Shown piece by piece: positions 31,312 through 40,740 of a DNA stretch of 64,000 bases (the first letter of the stretch is position 1; every line of letters begins with the position of its first letter). Both the position numbers and the translations under genes were made by a program. Source of the DNA: Prorocentrum cordatum (Eukaryota > Sar > Dinophyceae > Prorocentrales > Prorocentraceae); assembly GCA_963575745.1 (NCBI GenBank), contig CAUYUJ010021159.1, positions 176,927 through 240,926 of the forward strand, written 5' to 3'. The notes below the pieces were generated by a model that did not search any database, was not told the DNA's origin, and saw only the letters and a list, made by a program, of their open reading frames with translations.

Positions 31312-33557
31312 AGTTACACAACAATGGGCCAGTGCTCCCTAGCCAGCGCATGGCCCGGGTGATAATAAGTGGCCGGTTATCCGCCTATGCGGACTTCGTG
31401 GCCGACCCGCTGTTGGATTACATTAGGCACCTGCCACAAGCCGAGCGTGCCAAGGTGAACATCTATTTGCGTGCTCGGTACCACACGATAGGGGGCCGCA
31501 ATTTGCCTGGATCAGACAATGTTATGGTGCCGATGTATCCACACTTACGCCCGAAGCTGTGCGCTATAGCAAGCGGGCTAGGCCGCGGTGAAGCATTCCG
31601 TCTTGCAAAGCTCACTTGTCATCTTCTCCGACACAGTTCAGCCCATGTGCTGAGCTCAGGAGGATGGGTGGGAGTGGACGTACTGATGAAGATGCTCACT
31701 GATGCCGGCTGCGATCGCCCGTGGGTCCGGTTTACGCACGCGGTCGCGACGCTTTCACCGCATGGAGTGCAGATGCTGGGCGTAGAGATAGATGCGGCTC
31801 ACGAAGGCCCCACTTCCCGTCCAATGGACTGGGACTCGAGCTTCTACGAGATCACGAAGGAAGGGTTTGGAGCCTCCGAAATCGACGGAGACACTGACTC
31901 GTCCCAGGGAAGTGATGTGGAGAGGTTATATATATATATAACTCCGACAACACGACCTCTCCTGATCAGGGCCGTGCATGGCGATTCGTTAAGAATCGTG
32001 AGCCCATACCGCCCATACCGCAGAAACGTCAGATACGATCCTGGCGTGAGCGAGACGCACGGTGCACTACCGATTACTGACGCTGACGGACGAAACAGTC
32101 AGGCCGGGAGGTTTGCCCCGATCTATGACGTGACGACGGGCACCCGACAGTATGGCACTGTACCATACACGGTGGCAATGTCCCCACACGCGCACGAGAT
32201 CCATGATCTTGACGCGCTGACGCCCAGGGAAATACAGGCACCGTATAGCTTCGCGGAAGCCGCACAGCTAATTGAAAGAGACGAACGACGCGTCCGTCAG
32301 GAAAGCGGCGATCGATTCCCGACCTTCTTTCATCAGGATGGGGTTTCTAAAGATTTCCCAGGTCGGACTAAGCGACTGGTATTTGACGTACATTTGAAGG
32401 ATTTAAACGGCCAAAGCGTCGCCACCATGAGTGCAAGACACCCAGAGGCGCATCAGCATTGGATTCTGCCGACGGGCCAAATATTTACGGACAATGTCCT
32501 GTTGCGGGACACCATTTGGCAGATATTCACTTTTTCCGAATCACCTGACAACAAGCTGTCATGGCGAGTCACCTATGACAGACGGCTAACAATGGTTCAA
32601 GTCGTCGCCCGCGCCAAGACTGGGTGCATCGACGTGCTGGAATCAAGGCAGCAGATCCGAGCAGGACACAATGCTAGTCCTTCCGACGCAGAGCTCGCTG
32701 CTGAAGGTCAGCAAGCACCAGGCTGGGAAGACGATCTATGCCTAGGGTGTCACATGGGGCACAAGTCGAGGTACGGCTTGATAGGATGTGTCGCTTGCCG
32801 TGAAGGGATTGTATACGAGGCATCAATGATATCTGGAGACAAGATGAGACCAGCGATTGACTGGAGAGCCGCAGGGTTCCACAGAGACCGAGGGAATCCA
32901 GGCCCGTACCATGCACGTAATGACGGCAGGACAATGTCCAGGGCAGCAGTTATTGAGAATCTTGATCGCACACAGGCACGATACCGCGAGGGATGGAGAC
33001 AGGATGCCTACAACGGGACCGTCACGCGATACTACGCCGCAATGGCGGGCAAGACAGCAACTCTGTCCGCCGAAAGAGCGGTGTTCGCATGGATACCAGC
33101 ATCGCCACATGACAAACGCCCTGCCCATGGCAACAAGGCGCGAGAGATCAAGGCGCGCAAGCTGGCAAATCGATGGATGTCATATCAGGTATACAATCGA
33201 TGCCCGCCAGCTGGACAATCTGCTATCTGCCCGCCATGGAAGTGGTGGGCATACCTGACCCGGCGCATAGACCAGACGGACCATGGTACAGACATGGGAA
33301 TACGGAACATCACTGACTGGGACACAATGGACCCTGATGCCATGGGTTTCACAGAGCCTTCCGGAGGATGGCGCCAATGGTGTCGTCAGAACGAAGATCA
33401 TTTACCGGAGCGCCTCGACAGTCTCTTGGATGTGATTGAAGATGAAATCGAGGGTTCTGGAGACCAAGAGAAGATTTGGCCGCCCCAGAAGATGGCGGAA
33501 ACAGGGCTGTTCGCCGTCGAGACGCGCGTCCACCCCGGGTTCCCTCCGTTAGCGTAA
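31212..33557 (+). CDS. ORF with Tpt1/KptA (RNA 2'-phosphotransferase)-like region and CxxC pairs
   Basis: An uninterrupted 781-codon frame. Residues about 130-160 read RLAKLTCHLLRHSS and GGWVGVDVLMKML, matching the KptA start (L-x-x-LLRH, then GW-x-x-V-x-x-L). Residues 251-260, LIRAVHGDSL, match the IRAxQGHS motif, and residues 388-430 (RLVFDVHL, then WILPTGQIFTDNVL) resemble the final strands (VDL...SxNGVxLT). Tpt1 removes a splice-junction 2'-phosphate from RNA using NAD. The Q and H of QGHS are changed (HGD) and no R-x-H-V-H motif is clear, so activity is uncertain. Four Cys (CLGC near 510, CVAC near 526) form a probable zinc site after it. ATG 31350 (MARVIISGRLS) is an alternative start. 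The intact frame contrasts with the broken pol. Confidence 0.5.
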   Translation: MRAYSPMANLLASPGHRRDNFSALTSERARLTDELHNNGPVLPSQRMARVIISGRLSAYADFVADPLLDYIRHLPQAERAKVNIYLRARYHTIGGRNLPGSDNVMVPMYPHLRPKLCAIASGLGRGEAFRLAKLTCHLLRHSSAHVLSSGGWVGVDVLMKMLTDAGCDRPWVRFTHAVATLSPHGVQMLGVEIDAAHEGPTSRPMDWDSSFYEITKEGFGASEIDGDTDSSQGSDVERLYIYITPTTRPLLIRAVHGDSLRIVSPYRPYRRNVRYDPGVSETHGALPITDADGRNSQAGRFAPIYDVTTGTRQYGTVPYTVAMSPHAHEIHDLDALTPREIQAPYSFAEAAQLIERDERRVRQESGDRFPTFFHQDGVSKDFPGRTKRLVFDVHLKDLNGQSVATMSARHPEAHQHWILPTGQIFTDNVLLRDTIWQIFTFSESPDNKLSWRVTYDRRLTMVQVVARAKTGCIDVLESRQQIRAGHNASPSDAELAAEGQQAPGWEDDLCLGCHMGHKSRYGLIGCVACREGIVYEASMISGDKMRPAIDWRAAGFHRDRGNPGPYHARNDGRTMSRAAVIENLDRTQARYREGWRQDAYNGTVTRYYAAMAGKTATLSAERAVFAWIPASPHDKRPAHGNKAREIKARKLANRWMSYQVYNRCPPAGQSAICPPWKWWAYLTRRIDQTDHGTDMGIRNITDWDTMDPDAMGFTEPSGGWRQWCRQNEDHLPERLDSLLDVIEDEIEGSGDQEKIWPPQKMAETGLFAVETRVHPGFPPLA

Positions 33558-34102
33558 GACTCGGTCCGCAGATGCGCCGATGGCGTTCAGGGGACGCGCA
33601 ATGCGCAGGCGAACGGGATCACGCACACCCGGCAGGGGCCAGAGCACAGCCCAGGACGACGTGACAAGCAGGGTCAATCAGTACCGTATCAGACAGGCAG
33701 CCTATGAGCTGGTGGCGTTCTTCGACACGTTTAACGTCTCCCCCACACCACAAGGCGGACACTTGGGCGTCATGTGAAGTACAGCTATACGCACTGTGGA
33801 GTGATCCGCCGCAGCTCTGTGCTTATGACCCAGACCTAGGTGATGCAAGTGAAACATGGCTGGCTGATCAAATATACAGGGCCACCATCGAAGTCTCGAA
33901 GGATTTCCAATGGACACTGGTTGACAGGGATCACGCGAGTGATGATGCCAAACGCGTTCATCACGAAGAGGTGGACAGGTTCCGTGAGACATTCTCTCGG
34001 GAGTTTCGCATCGCGCGCTCGTCGAGATAGTTCACAAGGACATATATAAATCGGCAGGACCTGCCGAACATCGCAGATGACGCACCTGCCATCGAGGCTT
34101 GC
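33558..34102 (+). pseudogene. Broken helical segment before the SR-rich ORF
   Basis: One frame gives VNQYRIRQAAYELVAFFDTF, followed by a frameshift near 33770 to LYALWSDPPQLCAYDPDLGD and HHEEVDRFRETFSREFRIAR. A TAG at 34028-34030 then separates it from the following ORF, which lies in the same frame. Probably one original protein with the next segment. Confidence 0.4.
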
Positions 34103-34849
34103 ATGCAATACGTGCTGCAGTCTCAGTCAGACGCACAATTCCGAGGTCAACAGTTCACAGTCGACTCACCCAGGCATTCGGCGACTGAGAAGTGGGCGCT
34201 GCACGTGTATGAAGCTGCTGTCTACGCACTTCAGACGTGGGAACAGCACAGAGTGCCACCGCCCCATGACTCGGATGACGAGCGTCGCCCCTCACGCGTG
34301 CCAATGGCACGAGGGGCTCGGACTCGCCAGCCCGCGGCGACCACCGCACGGGCTGCGCAGTCAATCAGCAGCAAGCGGTCGCATAGTCGTTCGGCGTCAC
34401 CATCCGCAAGGGTGGCGGCGAAACAAGCGGCTGCCTTTCCGCGGAACGAGGGTGGCAGGGGCAGTGCGTCTAGCGGCGCCGCTCCACCCCCTCCGGATGC
34501 CACAGGCAAGGGCAAGGGCGGGAAACGACCAAGAGAGCCATGGAGTGATCGCACGGCCTCACCGCTCGCTGTCGGCCAGTGCCTGTGCAGGGACTTCCGC
34601 CAAACTGAGTCTGGCGGCGCGGCGTCGTCGTCCTCCCAGCAGCTTCCCGAAGAACAGCGCCGCCCCTGGGCCAGGGGGCAAAGCCGAACCCCAACTGACA
34701 GCGCCTGGAGTGCGTGGAGGGGTACCCACAGCCGGGGCTGGAGCAAAGGTCCGGGACAAGACCGCGGGAAGGGCGACCGCAGCAACTGGTCCGATCGCCG
34801 CAACGATGACCGGGACCAGTGGCGCCGCGACAGTGGATGGCGCTGGTGA
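34103..34849 (+). CDS. SR/RG-rich tail ORF
   Basis: 248 codons: a helical start (MQYVLQSQSDAQFRGQQF) and then Ser/Arg, Pro and Gly/Arg/Asp-rich sequence (SKRSHSRSASPSARVA, WSKGPGQDRGKGDRSNW) ending at TGA 34847-34849. Such tails usually bind RNA or mediate condensation, so a nucleic-acid-binding role is inferred. Upstream sequence in the same frame past the TAG at 34028 suggests this is the C-terminus of a longer protein. It lies 300 bp before the 3' LTR. Confidence 0.45.
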   Translation: MQYVLQSQSDAQFRGQQFTVDSPRHSATEKWALHVYEAAVYALQTWEQHRVPPPHDSDDERRPSRVPMARGARTRQPAATTARAAQSISSKRSHSRSASPSARVAAKQAAAFPRNEGGRGSASSGAAPPPPDATGKGKGGKRPREPWSDRTASPLAVGQCLCRDFRQTESGGAASSSSQQLPEEQRRPWARGQSRTPTDSAWSAWRGTHSRGWSKGPGQDRGKGDRSNWSDRRNDDRDQWRRDSGWRW

Positions 34850-35142
34850 GCAACAGACGCCTAACGCCAATGGCGTTTTGGAGGCTGCGCCGGCGCATGC
34901 GCACCCAGCTTATCGCCAAAGATTGCGACAGCATATGAGAGGGCTCGAGGCTGTGGGAGCTTCGCCCCTCCATCAATACTTACTATCACTGGCCAATGGC
35001 CGTGTGATCAATGCCACTTGACCTGCGGGCTGCTAGTGGCTGTGACAGCCTCGCGCCCGCGCGCGCTGTAATTCGACGCCGTCGGGAACGAAGAGTCCCG
35101 ATGGTAGAACGCGGCCCTGGCCGGCGCTGCAGCCGGGCCGCC

Positions 35143-35152
35143 GCGGGGGGAG
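35143..35152 (+). promoter_or_regulatory. Candidate polypurine tract
   Basis: GCGGGGGGAG lies directly before the 3' LTR, where LTR elements carry the plus-strand primer. It is short and G-rich, so the call is tentative. Confidence 0.4.
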
Positions 35153-35423
35153 TCGTTGCCATGCGCTCCCTGCCGCCGTCGATGTATATATAACCACACG
35201 CGCAGACACATGTTTGGCTGTCTGCAGCTACTTGTGGTTCGGAGAGGAAAAAGGCCCGCGCCCGCCCCCGCGCGCGCGTGCTCATACTGTATAATTTCTT
35301 CACCCACAGCTTACCGGGATACGCATATCTTTTTACATTCCACGATGTCCATTGACCCGCTAGCTGGACCCCAACAGTGAGAACTACCTTACTTGACGAT
35401 GTTGGCCTGGTTGGGCCTAAGTT
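35151..35423 (+). repeat. 3' LTR
   Basis: Direct repeat of 11504-11779, with two short deletions and about 20 substitutions relative to the 5' copy by eye. It keeps the TATATATAA and the ATG that in the 5' copy starts gag, here followed within about 12 codons by a stop. Confidence 0.82.
35185..35193 (+). promoter_or_regulatory. TATA-like box in 3' LTR
   Basis: TATATATAA in the same context as in the 5' LTR; it could drive transcription outward into the flanking sequence. Confidence 0.4.
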
Positions 35424-36430
35424 TGGTAAAGATGCGGTGGGTTCCCCTGGAAGGCTTCCGCGCGGGATGATCTCCTCCCGTCACCTATTAGGCTTTGCGG
35501 CCATCTGATCACGGTTATAGTATGAGCATTAGGATTATTATTCGTATTAGTATTGGTATTCACATTACTCTTATTATTAACATTATTATTTTTTATAATT
35601 ATTACGTTTGCGTTGTAACCGTCTGGCATCCAGGATGAAGAGCCCGTTGGCCCCACTTTTCCTTTAGTTGGTTGCAACGCACGACCCAATGCAGTGGTCC
35701 GTTGCCTTGCATTGCCAGTCGTCGGCCGCAATGCTGATGGATCGCCTTTTGACGCCATAAAAAAAAGTGACCCTCTCCGCGGTGGGCGACACTAAAAATG
35801 GGCCAATTTCCCGACGCGAATTTGGCCGCAGTAAAACGTTTTGCAAGACGGTTCTTTGTACATGGTTGAACAGGTAGCATGTGCGTGCAACATTGCATCA
35901 TTGAGCAATCTCCGCGACACTATTGCCATCCAAGGTCTCTTGCATGAGGTTGTTTCAAGCACTGCACTTCCTGTCATGTCTACTCCGTTCTGGCCGGCCT
36001 CCGGGGGGTTCGACAATTCTGGTGTCAGTGCGTCCCACAGACTTCACAGTTATATACTGTTTTACCTAGTCGACCCAGGACACCGTAAATTTTGAGACGG
36101 TCCGTCAGCCCAAGCGCAAACACATTTATATACATAACAAACACGCAAACACATTGAAACTGGGATTGGATAGTTTGGTCGTCCTTGAGACTTGACCTGG
36201 CCGTCCTGGAGGGTGGTATAAGGCGCCGTCCCCGCTCAGCGTGATAGATCACCGGCGTGGCCCCCTCGATGTAGCATTGAGTGCGGCACTTGTGCAACCT
36301 GGCAAGCTCGCGGTTGCAATGAGACCGTCAGGTGTGGGCAGAGGTGTTCTTCGTACAAGGTGTCCTCAGGATTGCTTTCCAGGGGCGCCCACACGGCCCT
36401 GGGAACACCCTTCACGAGGCCCAGTCGCCC
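35424..36430. other. No gene seen; AT-richer flank
   Basis: 35,520-35,610 is rich in ATT/TAT words (ATTATTATTCGTATTAG). The remainder shows only short overlapping frames. AT content is higher than in most of the window. Confidence 0.4.
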
Positions 36431-36431
36431 C

Positions 36432-39400
36432 AAGGGTTTCGACTTGGCACGAAAGTTATGGACACCTTCAGCAACTTCCGCTCTTCCGAGGTTCGGCCAG
36501 AAGGGCAGGGCGCTGAATCAGGGCATCGAGAAGAGGGGCATGCTACGGGACTGGCTGACGAAAACGCGTCGCGCAACCTCTGCGGACAAGAACAAGCAGG
36601 ATAGCTCCGCGTGGGAGAGGGAGTTCTCGATTTCGGTGCTCACCGAGGAGGACTTCGACCACGCCTTCGGCGCGACACAATGGCGGAGGTGGTCAACGAC
36701 AATAGTCGTCGTGTAAACATGATTTCGCATGCCCGCGCGGATTTGTTGTCGACGCTGGGCCCCGGTGCCCCCCCCTATCGAGCCCCGCGGGCCAGAGAGG
36801 GGGTTCAAGTGCCGATCGGAGAGATCCGCGCGGGCCTCCGAGAGTTTACGTTTGTGCCGATGTTCTTTCTTGCAGGCTGGGTTTCAGCATCAGGAAGATC
36901 GATTTCAGTGACTCCAGGTACCAGCTGGAGACCCTGAACGGTGGAGCCGCGCACGGCCTGTGCAACAGGAAACTGCACAAGAGGAAGTGCACCTACGTCG
37001 ATGTTTCGGGGAACAGGCTTACCGACATCTCCTGCCTGAGTCGGGACCACACATGCAGGGCGCAGGAGAACGACCATCACGGAGAGTCTCCCCATTGCGG
37101 AGGGTGCGAGAAGCTCATCACGCTGCAGGCGCGAAGAAACCTGATCACGGACCCTGTCTTAGATTTGCCCAAGTTGGTCCACCTGAACCTCGCCCACAAC
37201 GAGCTGCGGAACATACCCCCGCTGGAAAGGCTGCCCATGCTCGAAGTGTTGGTCCTGTCGTACAACCACCTGTCAGGTCCTATGGACACCCTGAAGGTGG
37301 TCTACAACGAGGGCTCCACCTCGGGCGGCAAGCGGATCACGCGGCTGGAGTTGGACCACAACGACTACGACTACACCCCGTCGCAATTCCAGAAGGCACT
37401 CGATGTCCTGCAGACGCTCCAGAACCTGGAGGCGCTGAAGTTCACTAGGAACCCTTTTGTGGCGTGCTTCAGGCAGTACCAGATCTACGTGGTTGAGAAG
37501 TTGGGCAAGCTTCGCTCGCTGGACGGAGAGCCGATCTCGAACGAGGTCCACAGACTTGTGGAGAGCATAGGGGGGAAGCTCGGCCCTCTGGCCGCCTACG
37601 ACGAGGAGTTCCTCCAGAAGAAGGCAGAGCGCGACAAGGAGGCACAGAGCCTGAAGTGGGAGCCGCGCCCGCGGATGGCCAACATTCTCAAGGAGACTGA
37701 GAAGGCGTACGAGGTCCTCCAGCAGCTGAAGAAGTATGGACTGGACGACGACCGCGACCGCTCCTCGTACAGTGATCTGCACGAGGGCCTCCACAATCTC
37801 CTCTCGGAGGCGGAGAAGCTCCACTATCGTGAAGGCCTCACGGCTCGTGCCGCCGTCCCTGAATGGGGGAGCCCAGGGCGTTTGGGAGGCAGGGACTCCA
37901 AGGGGAGAGCTTTACCCAGGGAGGGGTGCTCTCCCACGGGGGCCGGGGGTCACAACCCCCCGGGGACCCTTTTCTTACCAGTTTGAAACATATCCCTATC
38001 CCTATGTTTGATATCATCTTACCTCGATGCCGATCTTGAGGATTCCCTCAGTTTCTGAGGGCCTGTCCCTACGACTGTCCTCGCTTTTTGCTCGCCCATC
38101 TTAGGGATAGGGATACGTTCGAGGCTGGTTATTTTCCCCCCACCCTCCCCTGGACCCCCCAAATCCGAGGCCCAGCCCCCGCCCTCGAGAATTTGGAACT
38201 ACAGCCAACACGCATGGTAAGGATGGGCAACCTGCCCAAGTGTACCCTTGCCTTGGCATCGCTCGGACGTGTGCATTTTTCCTTCGGCGAGGACCATCGA
38301 GGAGCATCCTTGATCATTTGGCGAAACAACCACGCACGAAACCGAACAAAAACACAGGGAATGGACGTCCGAGCGATGGCCAGGGATGGGCAACCTGCCC
38401 AAGTGCACCCTTGCATCATTGCCTCCTCGGTCCATCCTTCGCCGCTCTCGCTGGCCGCGCCACGCTCGGAAAGCCTCGAAGTGGGCGTCCAAGGCCCCTG
38501 CATCCTTATCGCGCATCCTTACTATACTGGTTGACCGTGTCTTGCCCCATTGATGTTCAGGCCGTCTCTGGATTCGGGGGCGGTGCACCTTGTGCTTTCA
38601 TCTGCCCGTGTCATGATTTGGTTTCGAGGCCCTGGTGGTGTTGCGAGCGGGCCTCGTTGGAGTTGGACCGAATTTGGCGTGGGACAGAATGGCCGCCGCT
38701 GCACGCACTGCTCCTCCAAAGCCACGCAACAGGGGATCAATGTCAGCTTCCTCTAGCTTAAATCACGGACCAGGCGAGGGAATTCTCGAAAGTTCTCAAC
38801 ACGCGTAAACATATCGGAGATGTGTGTGCCAGAGACGATTCTTAAGTTTTTTTCCTCCGTGTCCGTATCGAAATTATTAGTGACACGATAATTCATAGAG
38901 CTTCGTCTGTGTTTTCTTCCTTTTGGGTCGAGAGACAGTCTTCAACGAGGCGCCGCCGTGGGATCCGGTGACCTCGTCGCCGCAGCAGGTCGCACGGCCG
39001 CAGTGGCAGAGGGCTCCCACCTGGGGAGGGGGCAGAGACGTAGTCGGTGAGCGCACGGCGCGGAGCTCATCGAACGTGTCACGCATGCTCACAGCCAGGA
39101 GTGGCTGCGCGGTCTGCGCGGCGCCACTGCAGGCGTGCTGCACGCGAGGGTGCAAATCGAGACGTATTTCTTCAGCTGAGCTCCAACTTGCTGTCAAGGT
39201 GGCTGGGACCTCCGCTTTCGTTGGTACCCCGCCCCCCCGCGGCCCCCAAGCCCCCTGGCGGGGAAGGGATCGAAGGGAAGGGGCTTCCCTTCGACTCGAT
39301 TGCGACGTTGCTCGATATCTCTTTGGCTGGGATGTTTGACGAGGAGGGCCCACGGACAGGGACAGGGGGGAGCGGTGACGGCGACAAGGACGACGACGAC

Positions 39401-40740
39401 CACACAAACGGAACAGCCTCTCACTCACGCCAACAGGGTCGGTGGACTTCCACATGCACAGGCACTTCTACAAGACGGAGGAGGACAAGCGCCCCATCAA
39501 CAAATTCACTCTCGAGGACATCCGGAAGTACTTTTGGGACGACGTTGTCAAGGACGAAGTCCTGAAGGGTCCAGCAGAAGTGGACCCGGACATGTTGGAC
39601 AAGCACAACGAAGCGGTGGAGGAGGCGAAGAAAGAGATGCAGGATAGGTTTTTCCTTCGCCTGGACGCGCTCATGGCCCAGTACGAGGCAGCCCTCCGGG
39701 GGGGGGGGGGGGGGCGGTCTCCCCGGGGGTCCGCGGGGAGGTCTCTGGGGGTCCCCCCCCGCGCAGGCGTTGCCACCAGTTGCGCCTCAGTCAGCGTTGG
39801 TATGCCAACTGGCGCTCCTGAGGCGTGGGAGCTGCCTCCCCACAGAGAGGGGCCCGCCAGGCAGAGGTCTGCAGAGTCCCCCGGAGGGCTCATGAGGCAT
39901 CCGCAGGCAGGAAGAGGCCAGAGGCGTCCAGGGGCCGCAGCCCTCGATCCTCGGACCCCCGACCCCTCTTACAATTCTTCCTCCTCTTACCTCTTCCCTC
40001 CTCCGCCTCCTCCTCCTCCTCTTCCTCCTGCTCCCCCCCCCCCCTCCTCCTCCTCCTCCTCCTCCTCCTCCTCCTCCTCCTCCTCCTCCTCCTCCTCCTC
40101 CTCCTCCTCCTCCTCCTCCTCATCCTCCTCCTCCTCCTCCTTCTGCTCCTCGTCGTCCTCCTCCCACCTTCCCACCCTCCCTCCCTCTCTCTCCTTCCTC
40201 CCTCCCTCCCTCTCCTCCTGCCTCCCCCCCGAGGCGATCCGCAGGGACATCTTCGCCGTCCTGGGCCACCTGACCTGCCTGCCCGAGTTTGGCTTCGGCG
40301 AGATGTGCCTCATGTACATTGCGAAAAAGGTGCCCTTGGCATCGCTCGGACGTGTGCATTTTTCCTTCGGCGAGGACAATCGAGGAGCATCCTTGATCAT
40401 TTGGCGAAAAAAACACGCACGACACCGAAAAAAACACAGGGAAGGGACGTCCGAGCGATGGCGCGTGCCTGCTCACAAGAGCGGTCACGACCGCCGTCGA
40501 CGACGACGACGAGGCTGCGAGGAGGGTCCCCGGAGGCCTGGAGTGGTCGCTGGAGGCCAAGGACGAGCATCAACCGTGCAAAAGCACCACCCTCGATCCC
40601 CGATGGCGACGGCGACGATGACGGCATGGGGAGGAAGGTGCCGACGGGCGACGAGTACCGGCGCCTCTTCAGAGAGACGGTGGCGACCGTGCTCATCCCG
40701 CACATGAGGGACAATTTGATGAAGGACGGCGGCCGCTCCC
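36432..40740 (+). CDS. Leucine-rich-repeat protein, split gene
   Basis: The best exon is 36876-37828, after TTCTTTCTTGCAG. It has a Cys-containing start and LRR units (LVHLNLAHNELRNIPPLERL, LEVLVLSYNHLSG, ITRLELDHNDYDY, LEALKFTRNPFV, LRSLDG), then an acidic coiled tail. Ending at C 37828 before GTGAAG, it joins in phase to 39437 (after CCAACAG): SVDFHMHRHFYKTEEDKRPI and more helix to about 39,697. The next exon is 40234-40329 (DIFAVLGHLTCLPEFGFGEM), preceded by a (TCC)n tract. An intron at 40330-40444 made from a TIR element leads to the frame of the last exon. Near 40,605 coding moves to another frame (PTGDEYRRLFRETVATVLIP), so one junction or indel there is unresolved. An upstream exon around 36,500-36,670 (RGMLRDWLTKTRRATSADKN) is likely. 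LRRs mediate protein binding; the specific protein is not recognised. Confidence 0.65.
38252..38383. mobile_element. TIR element family A, copy 2, inside an LRR-gene intron
   Basis: The termini CTTGGCATCGCTCGGACGT and ACGTCCGAGCGATGGCCAG bound 132 bp. Instead of a 5-bp duplication, a 31-bp direct repeat abuts both ends exactly (38221-38251 and 38384-38414, one mismatch). It lies inside the 1.6-kb intron 37829-39436. The last bases of the window (from about 63978) match the sequence just left of this copy. Confidence 0.85.
40042..40148. repeat. (TCC)n microsatellite before an exon
   Basis: A long TCC run on the plus strand, continued by CCTCCC-rich sequence up to the acceptor at 40232-40233. 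It would serve as the polypyrimidine tract of the intron ending there. Confidence 0.95.
40335..40464. mobile_element. TIR element family A, copy 3, forming an intron
   Basis: 130 bp with the family termini, flanked by GTGCC at 40330-40334 and GTGCC at 40465-40469. The upstream exon ends in AAG at 40329. The first GTGCC supplies a GT donor, and AG at 40443-40444, inside the right part of the element, is an acceptor that joins to GGACGTCCG. This 115-bp GT-AG intron connects the upstream frame to the downstream frame whose third codon positions are mostly G/C. That is introner behaviour, with splice signals coming from the element and its target duplication. Confidence 0.7.

Larger units (their letters stand above)
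11504..35423 (+). mobile_element. Giant Ty1/copia-type LTR retroelement with extra 3' coding module
   Basis: Two direct repeats of about 275 bp lie about 23.6 kb apart and enclose plus-strand coding in the copia order: gag, protease, integrase, reverse transcriptase, RNase H. Typical copia elements are about 5-10 kb. Here gag and linkers are enlarged and about 12 kb of coding sequence (22.8-34.85 kb) follows RNase H. Gag-pol has more than a dozen frameshifts or stops, and the LTRs differ at roughly 8% of positions by eye, so the copy is old and not autonomous. No clear 5-bp target duplication was found beyond the LTRs. An alternative is that the 3' module is a separate insertion or host sequence caught between LTRs, but its coding is same-strand and runs up to a G-rich tract beside the 3' LTR. 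Confidence 0.8.

Noticed and set aside
31927-31942. TATATATATATATA run as an internal promoter
   Set aside because: It lies inside the intact 781-codon ORF and encodes part of it; nothing else supports a promoter.
34077-34100. MTHLP near the tail ORF as a second integrase zinc head
   Set aside because: The resemblance to the integrase head at 18,053 covers only a few residues; no Cys pair or integrase core follows.
22808-34849. Endogenous virus or giant-virus insertion as the source of the 3' module
   Set aside because: No capsid, polymerase or packaging motif is seen, and the module lies between LTRs on the same strand as pol.
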